Positions 51,901 to 62,568 of a stretch of DNA of 64,000 nucleotides are shown in pieces. A program made the translations under genes and the position numbers. Origin of the DNA: Lichenostomus cassidix (Eukaryota; Chordata; Aves; Passeriformes; Meliphagidae); contig CM039192.1 of assembly GCA_008360975.2 (NCBI GenBank), positions 10,455,694 to 10,519,693 of the forward strand, written 5' to 3'. Within the stretch, counting starts at the first letter, position 1. Each line of letters opens with the position of its first letter. Below the pieces are notes generated by a model. The model saw only the letters and a list, made by a program, of their open reading frames with translations. It had not been told where the DNA came from and did no database searches.

Positions 51901-54900
51901 ACAGATTGTTCCACTGATCAAGGGACATGCATGAAAATAACTGCCTACCAAGCCCTGATTTGATTTTAAGAAAAGAAAACTGAAGGTTAATGGTAAACAG
52001 AAGTTGATTGTTCACATTTTCACTGAAATAACTCTATCTGACCTGTTCTTAGAAGCAGTGAAATAAAGGATAATGGGAATCTTATACACCTGACTTTTTA
52101 CTTTAGCCTGTAATCAAGGGGACTAATCAGACCAAGATGTGTTGGCATGAAAGCAAGTATTTGACGATAGGGAGGGGGAGGAGAACAACTTTTGTGACCA
52201 AATTCTTAATCATCATGGACAAGCCCTGTAAAACCAGTGGAGATTTAGAGGATCTAAGCCATAGCATAATACATCCTTTTGGATTATGAATGTTATCTCC
52301 AAAGCAACAAGAAGAAAAGCCATAGTTCACATGACATATGTGAAGTGCTCACGCCCAAACATCAGCATTTTAATGTGATAATTTTATCAGTTATTTTTTG
52401 GCTTTTATTTTACATGTCATGTAGCCAGTTCAGCAGCCTATGTACAGTCTTTTTGTGATTGTATAAATTATCTTCTATGGTTCAGTGAATGCCAAGATGA
52501 AGAGGACAGATGAATGCAAATGAAGGTGCAAACCCAGCCACATTGAAGGTGAACATTCAGTATGGACAGGAAAGAGAACAGTGGTTCTGTGAGGATTGGC
52601 CCTACTTGTACAGGTGAGGTGAGCCAGAATAGGGCAGGATGGGAGTCCTACAGAACAACAAGTGCTGGTGGCTTAGCCAGAGTCCTCCATCAATCCCCAG
52701 CAGCTTCCACTCTCTAAAATCAGACTAGTGTAGTGCTGAACTTTTCACTCTTATGGGGAGTGCAGTGGGTACCTATTTTTGAGGAGGAACCTCATGCAAG
52801 CAGAATTCTTCTTGTCTGACTCTTCCCTGTGTCAGCTCACTGTCCTGGTGGGACAGGACAGAAGATGAGCTGCAGCACCTTGAATCTCAAATGGGAAACA
52901 GAATGTTTGGAGGTTCTCAGTCTGCGAAGGTGTAGCAGGACAGAGGTGGGGGCTGAAGCTGGGGCTGAGAGTTTCTCATCCCTGTTGCTACAGTGGAACA
53001 ACCATTCTTCCCAACTCTGTAATCTTGGTGTGAGCTGAGAGCAGTCAGCTCTCAGCAAAAAGCTGAGGAGTGTCTGTTGGGGGCAGGAAGGGGTTTAGGG
53101 AGCCAACATTAACTTTGCAGCAGGTGGTAACAATTAAGGGAGAGATCCTGACCTGCACTGTACAAGTTTGAGCTCAATGACTCCCATATGAGTTCACTTA
53201 ATAAAGCTGTGGCCTTGAAAAAGCACATCCCTTGGGTCTCATGTGCATCTCACCTCATCTCTCTTGCCCTGCTCTCAGCCCAGCTTAGACATCAGTTGTT
53301 GGCTGGTTTGACATCCAATAGCCCAAATGCCACTGCATGACACTAATGGAACAGCACTGCTATAACTGAGAAAGGAGCGATGCCAATTCTTAACGCACTA
53401 CAATATTTTAGTCACCTTTCATGATGGATTTTAATAACCTTTTAATTTCTTCATGTCCTGTTCCATCAGTGGAATCCCTGAATCTCCCCCACGACATTAA
53501 GTAGTCCAGCAGGATTTTATAGTGCATCTTGCACCTCTACCAGTGAACCAAAAATCATATTCAGATGATAATAAGGCAACTGATTTGGCTATTTATTATG
53601 GTGCATGTTACCCATCCTGCACAGTTTCCAGTCAATGATTACTCATGGCATTCTTATTTACCCTTTAAATAATCAGAATCTGTTGTAAAGCTTAGAACAT
53701 AAGTATGATGCCTTTAAAATCTACAGTATTGAGATTTATTTTATTTATTTACACAACCTTTTCAACAGAAGAAAGAACCTATGGGATAAAATATTTTCAC
53801 AGACAGGGACATGACCAAAGCATTATAAAAACATTTCTAATTACATTGCATAACACAGCAGTTTTCTATCAAATACTTTAAAATGGTCTGTATCTTTCAT
53901 CCTCCAAATTACAGAAACAATAGTTGTTTTTCATTTTCTGCCAACATTTTCTTTCTATCAGTGTAAAACCAACTCTGTATCAGATTTATAAAAAAAACCC
54001 CTTGCCTTGAGCATTTCATTTGTATTGGTTCCGTGTTTAGTCAGTAGCTTTTGTAAAATTGATGAATATTGTCTAAAGGCAAGTGCAGACAGGCAAATAG
54101 ATCTGTATCTTCTGCAATCCATTTAGCCTGACACACACGTGCAAGTGAACTATTTTACCTCAATTCAGTCCTGGCTGATGAAAAGTAAATGTAAGCAAAG
54201 TCGTGAACTTCACCATTTTAAAAGAACAACTGAATTTAATGCCAAGAGTTAATTTATGCTCTCACCTCTTCCTTGAAAAAACCTGACCGTGGTCCTCAAG
54301 CTTCTAAAGCATCCTGGCTTGGCAAACAAGTGCTATACACAGAACATTTATTAGAGGCTGTGTCTTCCAGCTTATCCAAAAAGGAAATTGGTTATCTAAC
54401 AATGGAATATAAATGCATTACTAAAGAATCACTGAAACAAGCTAAATTGTAACTACTTAAATAAAATAAAGAAAACTTCAAAGTATTTGTCTGCTTCTAA
54501 TACATAATCTAAACACAGCAATAATTTACACTTGATCTGTCTGGTTTTTGATATATCCTTGCCATTAACTGTGTTTTCCTTTTGGGGTACCCTTTGGCAT
54601 TACTATGTGCTTCAAACAGTCCCATCACCTTACTCATGTTTTTGCTATAAACTCCTGAAGGCTTTTTGGAGATATGAAATCTTTTCATACTTCTGCATTT
54701 CAAACAAACTCAATCAGGTTATACTGATTGAGATGATGTAAGACTGGAATGCAACACAGAGCCCTAAACCACTTGATTATTGGTATTTTGGCAGTGAATC
54801 TTAGGTCATATTCATTCCAAAGGTGTTCATTTGTCATAGGCTTAAATAAGTGCTATCTGACTGCACTGAGATTAGTACTTGTTCAGTTAATCCACTACCT

Positions 54901-56750
54901 TAAATCTTCAAGAATAGGCAAGACCTGAGAACATGTATTCTAAAAATTCTATTATTACTCCCAACACCAGCACTCTCCTAACAGGCTTGGGGTTGTTTGT
55001 TTTTTGGTTTTGTTTTTTTTTTTCTTTTTTATTGCTGCTGGAAATAATTATTCGCCAATCATTTTTCAATAGCTTTGCCTTCACTTCAGCTACAAACTTC
55101 CTTGATGTGCCATCTCCACCCTTTGTGATGGTCAGATTCCTTCCAATACTGTGATCCCCACGGTTTTTAGCAGTGCTTAATTAAACACAAAGTAATCATA
55201 AAGTAACAGTATAAATGAACAGTCCCCTCAAACACTGTGTTAACAGTGTTACATCATTAGCTTGTTTGAATTCATAATGCTCATTTCCAAAGCAATATCT
55301 GTTTCTGAGAACTGCCTTTTCAAAAGCAGAATTCCCACATCTTCAGCTAGCTTTTCTCTAAGTGATCTCCAAAGTAAACAGTGTTTAGTGTGGCACTAAT
55401 CCAAATATGTGCTATTTGCCCACTGGTAAAGCCAGCTTTAGCTAGTGCAGGAAAGAAAATGCTATGCCCGTAACAGTATTTCCAAATGTTATGAAATCTG
55501 TGGCACAAGAGACAATAGATAAATGTGTGGATCAAGGTAATATTACCAAACCTTCCTGAAGTAATAATTTGCTCTTCAGAGAGTCTTTACATTCTACAGG
55601 GTAACTAAAAGTTTTTTCAAAAGCCCAGGACTACAATGGAAACACTTGATTCAGGTCTTTATACTTTTGCTGGCACAGCTACACCAGAAGTCTTATGAGG
55701 TACAATCTCTACTTGATATAATTGTCCTGGCAAAAGCTGGTAGGTGTGGACACAGTTTTATACCACTAAAACTGAATTTTTACTGGCACAGCTTCCTTAG
55801 CTCCAGGGAGGTCTGGCATATATTATACTGTCAAAAGTACAATTTTCAGCAGTACAAGCCTCATCCGCACACACAGCACTTAGCTAGTTCAGAAAGCTGC
55901 TGTGTTCTGGGTGAGCCTGGCCTCAGCAGAGACTTTAAACCCCAGATTAACACAGGAGGCATATTCATTTCTTGGTGGCAATGTCAAACTCTGAACCTTA
56001 CTGGCTTCTTTTGTAGTGATAATACAGCCTGAGTGCTTTTTCACCATAATGATTTTCTTCTGTTTTTTTGTGGCACAGTTGGACACCAATCCAACCAGTT
56101 CAGTTAAAACAGCCATTTACCAAACAAAAATCCTCTATCTCATTCAGGAGTGCCCTGTATCACCCATACAGAATTGCTCTCTTTATAGCACATTACTGCA
56201 AAACATCACAAACAGCTTCATCTCTCAGCTTTCTGGCTTTGTTCTCATAGATCCCACTTGATGCTGCAATACCCAGTATCACACAATCTAAATCTAGTTT
56301 GTCAGGGGACCAAACAACCCTAATGGAAGGCCTTACTTAGGTCCATCAGTTCTTTAGGCAATGCACTGGGATACCTGACCTCGGAATAGGACTCACAGCA
56401 CGCAGAAACAAAGCAATGGTTAGAATTCAAAACTGAATCCTGAGTTCTAGGGAGCCCAGGAGGTACAGATTCACATGAGAAATCTCTTCCAGTAATACTT
56501 AGTTGCCATGAGGCAAACCAGTAAGAAAGTCCTAAGATCTGTGTTAGGACGCTCCTCGAGAATTCCTCATCTGATAAAATGGTCTAAGAAGGAGCCACTG
56601 CACAAAGGGCTATCTCCACCATCTCCTGCTCCTTTTGTGGTAGTGGACGAAGAATTCACAGCTTTGTTTTGAAGATATCCAGCACGCTCACCCCAGGCTG
56701 GCCTCTCATTAGGATGCCCAGATCATGCAGTCTGCTCTGCCACAGGTGTG

Positions 56751-56756
56751 AGCCAC
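56751..56756. repeat. Target-site duplication, left copy (agccac)
   Basis: agccac sits directly before the TG end of the LTR and is repeated exactly at 57,296-57,301 directly after the CA end. Six bases is the duplication size made by integrases of class II, betaretrovirus-like (ERVK) elements. Confidence 0.8.
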
Positions 56757-56955
56757 TGTGGCGTTGCACCCCCAAAAGGCAGCCGAAAGCCCCAACGCCA
56801 CAGAGAAAGGCAGTCGGCTGAGCCGTGATGCATATCGGGCTGTGCCGGGGCGGGCGAGCAGGCAGGAGTGGCGTGGGGCTCGGGGGACAGAAGCTCAGTG
56901 GGAAACGAGGTGGGACGAAGAAATGTACGGCTGCAATCTGTGGTCTTCCAGGGAA

Positions 56956-56961
56956 TTTATT
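56956..56961 (-). terminator. LTR polyadenylation signal AATAAA
   Basis: The plus strand reads tttatt, so the minus strand carries AATAAA about 110 bases downstream of the LTR TATA box. This is the normal distance for the R region of a compact LTR. It could also catch read-through transcripts from the minus-strand gene whose last exon is at 58.1 kb. Confidence 0.7.
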
Positions 56962-57069
56962 AGATCTTCGGGTGAGGGTCCAGGGATGGCGAAAGGGGAC
57001 GGAGAACAGGGGAAGCATGGAGGGGCTGAAAGCCCCTGGACTGTGACCCCAAGCACACTATGGCAGGGG

Positions 57070-57075
57070 TTTATA
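57070..57075 (-). promoter_or_regulatory. LTR promoter TATA box
   Basis: TATAAA on the minus strand, inside ccttataaacccctgcc. It would place transcription start about 30 bases on, near 57,040. Whether the LTR promoter is still active cannot be told from sequence. Confidence 0.65.
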
Positions 57076-57295
57076 AGGGAAGGGAAAAGGGGAGGAGTTA
57101 GCTCCAGAGAACCAACCTGGGAGGGCCAGAGGGAAGAAGGAAAAGGAGTAGACTTCACCAATAGACTTCTGATAGGGGAGGATGCACAATTCAAAAGAAC
57201 CAATAACATACAGAGCTAAGGAGAACAAAGGAGAAACTTCTGGAACGCAAGCAACATCGGGAGGTGGGGGGAGAGTGCAGAGACACACTGCTACA

Positions 57296-57301
57296 AGCCA
57301 C
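57296..57301. repeat. Target-site duplication, right copy (agccac)
   Basis: An exact second copy of the six bases found at 56,751-56,756, confirming both LTR boundaries. Confidence 0.8.
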
Positions 57302-57384
57302 ACCTTAGGTTGCTCAAACCTGCCAGGCCAGAGACAGTTCTAGACACTCATGGAAGCTGAAATTTAGATACCCAAGGGAACCTG

Positions 57385-57776
57385 TTAAAACACTGGCTGA
57401 GCTCTGCCTGTTCAGCCTGAAGAAGAGATGACTGAGAGGGGACATTATTGCTGTCTGTCAGTGTCTGCAGGAGGGGTCAGAGCACGGACCAGGCTCTGCT
57501 CGGTGGTGCCCAGCAATGGGATAAGAGGAACAGGCAGAACTGATGCCCAGGAAGTTCCACCTGAACATGAGGAAGAATGTCTTTCCTGTGCAGTGACTGA
57601 GGACTGAACAGATTATCCAGAGGGTGTGGAATCTCCCTCACTGGGGATATTCCAGAGCTGTCTGGACACAGTCCTGTGCCTGTGCTCTGGGATGACCCTG
57701 CTGGAGCAGGGAGATTGGACCAGATGAGCCCACTGTGGTCCCTCCGAACCTGACCCATCCTGTGAGTCTGTGAAAC
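57385..57776 (+). repeat. CR1 LINE 3' region
   Basis: About 390 bases of CR1 3' sequence. Recognisable blocks in order are gttcagcctgaagaagagat, gtctgcaggaggggtcagag, aggctctgctcggtggtgcc, ttccacctgaacatgaggaa, gagggtgtggaatctccctc, ttggaccagatgagccc and an end of catcctgtgagtctgtgaaa. It is the longest plus-strand CR1 copy here. It ends roughly 100 bases beyond the polyadenylation site of the minus-strand gene, on the opposite strand. Confidence 0.92.
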
Positions 57777-57860
57777 ATGGATATCCCTGGGCTGTAGGGT
57801 CAATGGGAATTAGAGTGGAGGAGGAGGAAACTAAGGCTGATGTTCTGGACTTTAGGTCTT

Positions 57861-57869
57861 AAAAACACA
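57861..57869 (-). promoter_or_regulatory. GT/T-rich downstream polyadenylation element
   Basis: The minus strand reads tgtgttttt, about 30 bases beyond the AATAAA at 57,899-57,904. This is where the CstF-binding element of a vertebrate polyadenylation site is expected. It supports a true 3' end here for the minus-strand gene. Confidence 0.5.
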
Positions 57870-57879
57870 TGCTTCTGTA

Positions 57880-58064
57880 AATTTGGGGGCTGATCTTTTT
57901 TATTATGAGACAGTAAAAGCTACTGTGTAAAGACTGGTAAAATCTGCATTGACATATAAAATTACATATGATCAAGGAATCATAAAGCTGAAAAGATTTA
58001 TGATAACTACAAAGCTTCTCCCCAGATGACCAGCATCAATAATTCTAGGCTGGAAGGTCACTTG
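57880..58064 (-). other. 3' untranslated region of the minus-strand gene
   Basis: About 180 bases between the stop codon at 58,065-58,067 and the predicted cleavage point near 57,880-57,890. It is AT-rich with no further open frame, no repeat, and one strong polyadenylation signal near its end. The cleavage point is placed by the usual 10-30 base distance from AATAAA and is not directly visible. Confidence 0.45.
57899..57904 (-). terminator. AATAAA polyadenylation signal
   Basis: The plus strand reads tttatt, giving AATAAA on the minus strand about 160 bases after the stop codon at 58,065. A GT/T-rich element follows at the right distance. The pairing of stop codon, signal and downstream element is the best evidence that the exon at 58,065-58,218 is terminal. 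Confidence 0.6.
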
Positions 58065-58218
58065 TTATTCCATCCATTGAACAAGATTTTGTAGATAAGC
58101 AATTACTTCTTCTAGATCATATGGCAGTGGCATATTACATTCATCATCATCTGTCCAGAAGGGATGGCACTCTGGTTTCTGGTCTTCTGGCAAGCTCTCT
58201 GCTGCATCTGACTGGCAT
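58065..58218 (-). CDS. C-terminal exon of an unidentified minus-strand gene
   Basis: A partial gene: the last coding exon, 154 bases. On the minus strand, a pyrimidine-rich tract and ttttcag (ag at 58,219-58,220) form a strong splice acceptor. The exon then supplies the third base of a split codon, 50 codons and a TAA stop. The peptide opens CQSDAAESLPEDQKPE and continues with HPFWTDDDE, a PLPYDLEEVIAYL stretch and a QWME end. It is acidic (residues 1-27 and around 35-37), has three cysteines (residues 1, 17 and 27) and a probable amphipathic helix from about residue 33 to 48. There is no membrane segment. I do not recognise the family, and no function is proposed. Upstream exons must lie right of this one, mostly beyond the window. 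A weaker alternative is an internal exon using a gtaatt donor within the GAAGAAGTAATT stretch. A chance open frame cannot be excluded. Confidence 0.55.
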
Positions 58219-59689
58219 CTGAAAAGAAAGGTAAGCAGATAAACCACTTAAGTAAAACTGTATCAAGAAACTGAATACTCAGCGAGGATACATTTGAGCA
58301 TTAATTTAAAGAGAAAGATGATAATAAAAAAGAAATACGACATCTTCTGACACCAAATGGATTGCACATTTCCAGTGAAGTTGATTTCTGTTGTAGGCTT
58401 AGTATTTTCTATAGGGATTTCTCAAAAAGCCAATCACAGAGAAAACTCAGTTAGTGCTCCTTTATATGGTGAATTATTTTTTCATTATCTCAGCTGTTAT
58501 TTAAAGTATGTGATTAAACCATTATCAGATTTAAATGTTTGCCGGTTTCCAATGTATTACTAGATTATTGAGAAAGATTAAACTGAATTTACTACATTAA
58601 GGTCAGGGGGGATAAATTAAACAACATTAAAGAAGCTGGACTAGCTTTGTAGATTCTGGAGATTTACAAGTGTATCAACCTGCTCAGCTCTGAAAAAAGC
58701 AATTTAAAAAGAGAAAATTCTATAAAGAAAAATGGAAATGGAGGTTAATAACAACTTCCAATGATGAATAGGTGGGCAAAACTTCAATAAAATTAAATTA
58801 AAAGGTTAGTGTATGTTAGTCCCCAGAGAAAATGTTTAAATTACAATGTTTTTTATTAAATGGATTATTCATCAATACTAGTGAAGTCTAATTATAATAT
58901 TCAACTGAACTTCAGCCTGCAGAGGGAAGTTTTTATAAGTGGCAACCATCACATCTCTAAAGATTAGACCGGAATACAACATGCTGCGTCAAAAACCATT
59001 GTCACAGTACAAGGAGAATTTCTCCCCCTCTCTTTTCCCCTCAAACAACTTGCATGCAGCTGATTAATTAGTTAATGTTTGCAATGTGGCAAAACTAAGA
59101 AAAATGCTGAGCGTTACCTTAATTTTAGTATATACTGTAGGTCTATACAGCTCTTTAAAGAGATAACCAACTAAACTGCAGAAATGCACTTTTGTATGAC
59201 ATTTTAAAAAATTCGTGTTCTATAAGGCACATAATTTTTCTAATAAATTTAAAGTTGTTTTAAACATATGTGTTTTTCATCTCAGTAGAATGAACTCTAA
59301 GTATACTGACACATGCAACTTCCTTGTCCACACCATTGACCTTCTGGAAGAGACTGCTGCCAAATGAAAGATGTCTTCTTCTCCTGGGAATTATTAATAG
59401 CAGTGTAATCCCCATGAGAAAACATCCTTCAGCTTTACACCCATGTTGGTGGGTGGTTAATTGCTACACCAGCATCCTGGGCACTCAATCCATCGTACAT
59501 TACACTACAAGGACAGTATTAACACATAGCATTCCAATATATCTTCAGCTCTCCACATCAGCCCCTGATAATAGCATCTGTTAACATGCACTAAGTACTA
59601 TTATGTAGCACATCACTTCATAAATAATAAGATTAGCCGACCTCAGGGCCCTGGGAAGAGTAATGTGTTTAAATGTTCTCATTATTTAT

Positions 59690-60010
59690 TTAAAACAAGA
59701 ATTAAAGGAACAGAAGCTACTTGTGACAATCCTCTTAGCATAAATATTAAACTGTTTGCATTGATAAGCTGCACTGTACAGAATAACAGAGGATTTGTTT
59801 TGCTGGCTGCTTTATAATAGTTGTTGGAGCAAATGCAGTTTAGTGTGTGAGTTCTGAGAGGTACTTAACTGATTGTGCCATCATGTTTGGAAGACATTTT
59901 CCAAATTATGTAAAGGCACAGGAGAAAATTAATATGCAGGGGAAGCTGAAACTAATTACAGCATAACTCTATAAGGCTTTTAAAATCTTGCTTTATTTTC
60001 TGTCTTGGCA
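59690..60010. promoter_or_regulatory. Possible intronic conserved element
   Basis: A long unique AT-rich stretch without open frame or repeat, containing taattaca, aattaatatgc and gcataaatatt words typical of homeodomain and POU sites. If the host gene is real, this is an intronic enhancer candidate about 1.5 kb upstream of its last exon. Inference from texture only. Confidence 0.2.
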
Positions 60011-60173
60011 CAAAATAATGCACTCAGTTTTGTGGGGAGTATAAGACATTCCAGTTTGAGCATTTCCACCTAAAAGTGGACAAATTAACCATGGAGAGAT
60101 TATTGCAGATGACAAATCACAAAGCTCAGCCAGTAAATACTGCAGGCATGTTATGTGATCTGCAAAACTCAGC

Positions 60174-60194
60174 TAATAATAATAATAATAATAA
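60174..60194. repeat. (TAA)7 microsatellite
   Basis: Seven perfect taa units, flanked by cagc and acattc. It is probably length-variable. Confidence 0.95.
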
Positions 60195-61979
60195 ACATTC
60201 TCTCTCTCCCACACCTGCTAATAACAACAGTTTTTACTGAGAGAAAAGATATTGCAGCCTTTAGCTTCCTCACCATTTCAGAGCCCCTTTTTTACCTTTC
60301 ATGTCTTTTTTTTGCCTTGCTCTCTCACACAAACAGATTGACCACCTTTTCTCTCACATCTGGGTGTTTGTGTTGCTGTAAATGTGGCAGCAGTCATGGT
60401 GAGGCTGTACCTGGACAGGTGAGCCACTACTTGCTACTTTCCCTTTTCTGTATTTTTCACCAGTAGAGTCATTGCTGAAAAGTCTCCCTACAACTAAGCA
60501 GGTGCCTGAACTTTCAGGCAATCATGCTCTTGGGAAGTTTTAGCCATGGCATGTTCCATGTGAGGGATTAGAGGAATGGAAGTGTGTCAGGTCCTCAGAC
60601 TTGCTGTGCCAGTCTGATGACAGAAATGCATCGATGTGCTGTAAAAATATAAAAAAGAGAAAGCAGTGCTGTAACACTCCAAGTTCAGCGATCCCATGGC
60701 GGATTTCTACTGCTTTGCTCCATACCAGCCAGAACAGCAGGGAATGATACATTTTTACATTTAGTGATTATCTGTTTTGACCAAAATTACAACCCCTGTG
60801 CTGCATCTGCTGACATCAAAACCAGCTTAAGTTTCTCCTATTCAGAGGTACAGAGCTGCTTCTACACAGTCACCATTGCAGCTGGCAGTTCATTAAGAAA
60901 TTCACCCAAATAGCTCCCACAATCTGGAACACAGCTAAAGATGTGCTTTCTCACTCAGAATTAGGGAGCAAAAATACACACCTTTCCAGGTGAGTATATT
61001 ACTGATTAAAAAAGTATTCTATAGGAGAAATTGTTCCCACAATGGTCTTTAATTTGTAGCAGTGGAATAGAACTGAAGATCTTGCCAAAAGCATAGCAAC
61101 ATTTTAAACTGAAGCAGAACAATCAAAGGCACCAAAATGATTGTACAGAATTATTTAAAATCTGTTGTATCTGTCAGTTAATGTAAGTTAGCAACAATAA
61201 CTCCAGATAAACAAAATCAAATAAAAAAAAGATTGTAAACATTAAGCTACAGTGGTAGTGGGAAAGTACAAAGATTTACAATATTGTAAGTTAATGAAAA
61301 TATTCCATATAAATCAAAAACTGTTGAGTTAATAGAGTCAGAACTCTGAAAGACAATAGAACTAATCTGTGTATATAATATGCACAAAATGTGTTAAGTG
61401 TGGAAATCACACAAGCTCTGAAATACAGAACAGATGCCCTCAATACTTTATCTGCAGCAGGAGAACAGGAAAACTGCCATGATATATTTCAGAGCAAACA
61501 CCTTGACAATATGTGTTCAACAACATATTACAGAAAGAATTGTTTGTCTGTAGAATGTACAAAACTCCATGGTCCCTACTTTCTTACTAAAACAATCAAG
61601 ACTTGCAACACATTCAATTAAAAAAGCTCATTTTTGTTACTGTTGAAGTGCATGTTCTCACTACCTCTACCTTCTGAAGTTCTCAGATTTTTCATAACCT
61701 TTTTGTCTGTTTTTCACAAATGGACTTTGTCCATTAATATTTACCAATGATCAACTAAGTGATGTCAAACATTTGTGTATGTATGACTGTTTGACTATTA
61801 GCATAACAACACACAACACTTTCCCTGGGAGGTGGCTGATGTCTCATGGGCAGGTGGAAATTCACTGAGACAGACACCTGCCTGGTTATGGTTCCTGGGC
61901 TTCACTGACTTTTGATGATCAGGGTGTCATCTACATTAGAGGACACTGATCACGATGCTAAAATTAACCAAGCTAGCTA

Positions 61980-62220
61980 AAGCGTGTGTTAATTATGAGT
62001 ATGCAAGCAGTCAATAAAAGGTTAATGCAAAAGTCAAAGGATAAATTTATTTCAGTATTGCATCACTCTACTGACTAAATGACTAACATTATGCTTTGTT
62101 TTTAATCGATATATTTTACAGTAATGCATGAGCCATTGATTCGAAGAAACATCTTCTTTTTAATAGTTAAGTTTTGCAACTATTAAGTATCAAGTGTCAA
62201 TATATTTAAAACACCCTTTC
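61980..62220. promoter_or_regulatory. Possible intronic conserved element
   Basis: A unique AT-rich stretch with kept CpGs (aagcgtg, aatcgat, attcgaag) and words such as gttaattatg and taatgcatg. No repeat and no exon. Inference from texture only. Confidence 0.2.
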
Positions 62221-62499
62221 TTCAGAGCAGATACCTTTTTGTTCTGCTGTCAGGAGTAGGAATGCATATAAGCCAAGAGGCAGCCTCAGGTTCTGCTGAT
62301 GAATGTGATTAATGCAAATAAGAATTATTACCTAGGATCCTAAATAAGGTACTGTGAATTAGAGTCCCTGGATTTTCTAGCACTGTTTGTCTACTCCACA
62401 GAAGTGTAGTCAAATTAGATCAATAGGGGTCAATCTGTGGCTCAGACTGCACAGGCATGTTAAGAGTGAGGAGAGGATATAAACATTCCTGTTTCCGAG

Positions 62500-62568
62500 A
62501 TGGTACTAATTCAGTTGCCTACGCCTGGCAGTTCAACGACCAATGGAGAGCACATGGAAATTCATAAG
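62500..62568 (+). other. Exon-like sequence, opposite strand, unproven
   Basis: An ATG opens 23 codons (beginning MVLIQLPTPGSSTTNGEH) that run straight into a near-consensus splice donor, aag followed by gtaagg, with the frame ending on a whole codon. Two CpGs are present in a CpG-poor setting. Upstream, the tract cctgtttccgag could serve as a weak acceptor, and a TATA-like gatataaac lies at 62,476-62,484. No continuing plus-strand exon is visible before the window ends, and no family is recognised. It could equally be a chance match. Confidence 0.2.

Larger units (their letters stand above)
45686..56756. other. Gene-free AT-rich region
   Basis: Eleven kilobases with no supportable gene. Frames reach 128 codons near 55.6-56.0 kb without exon signals. 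A 12-base direct repeat (agtgatacaaac, twice with a two-base gap) lies at 48,334-48,359. An 8-bp hairpin lies at 55,231-55,250. T-rich runs lie at 48,930-48,944 and 55,003-55,030. A possible regulatory patch lies at 53,560-53,690. The last 200 bases before the LTR are slightly GC-richer but unrecognised. Confidence 0.5.
56757..57295 (-). mobile_element. Solo LTR of a class II-like endogenous retrovirus
   Basis: A 539-base long terminal repeat standing alone. It begins with TG and ends with CA on either strand and is flanked by the same six bases, agccac. On the minus strand the order is that of an LTR: an upstream U3 part, a TATAAA box at 57,070-57,075, an AATAAA polyadenylation signal at 56,956-56,961, then a CpG-rich U5 part with many preserved CpGs. 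No primer-binding site follows it, no purine tract precedes it, and no gag, pol or env sequence is nearby. The provirus has therefore probably recombined to a single LTR. Intact flanks and kept CpGs suggest a fairly recent insertion. Open frames of up to 153 codons over it are not genes. Assignment to ERVK rests on duplication length only. Confidence 0.85.

Noticed and set aside
56758..57219. 153-codon plus-strand frame and several minus-strand frames of 104-120 codons
   Set aside because: All lie inside the non-coding solo LTR. Its CpG-rich U5 part has few stops.
60590..60655. Minus-strand acceptor-like tract (tttttacag) followed by an open stretch
   Set aside because: No acceptable donor follows before the frame stops, and it cannot be joined convincingly to the terminal exon at 58.1 kb.
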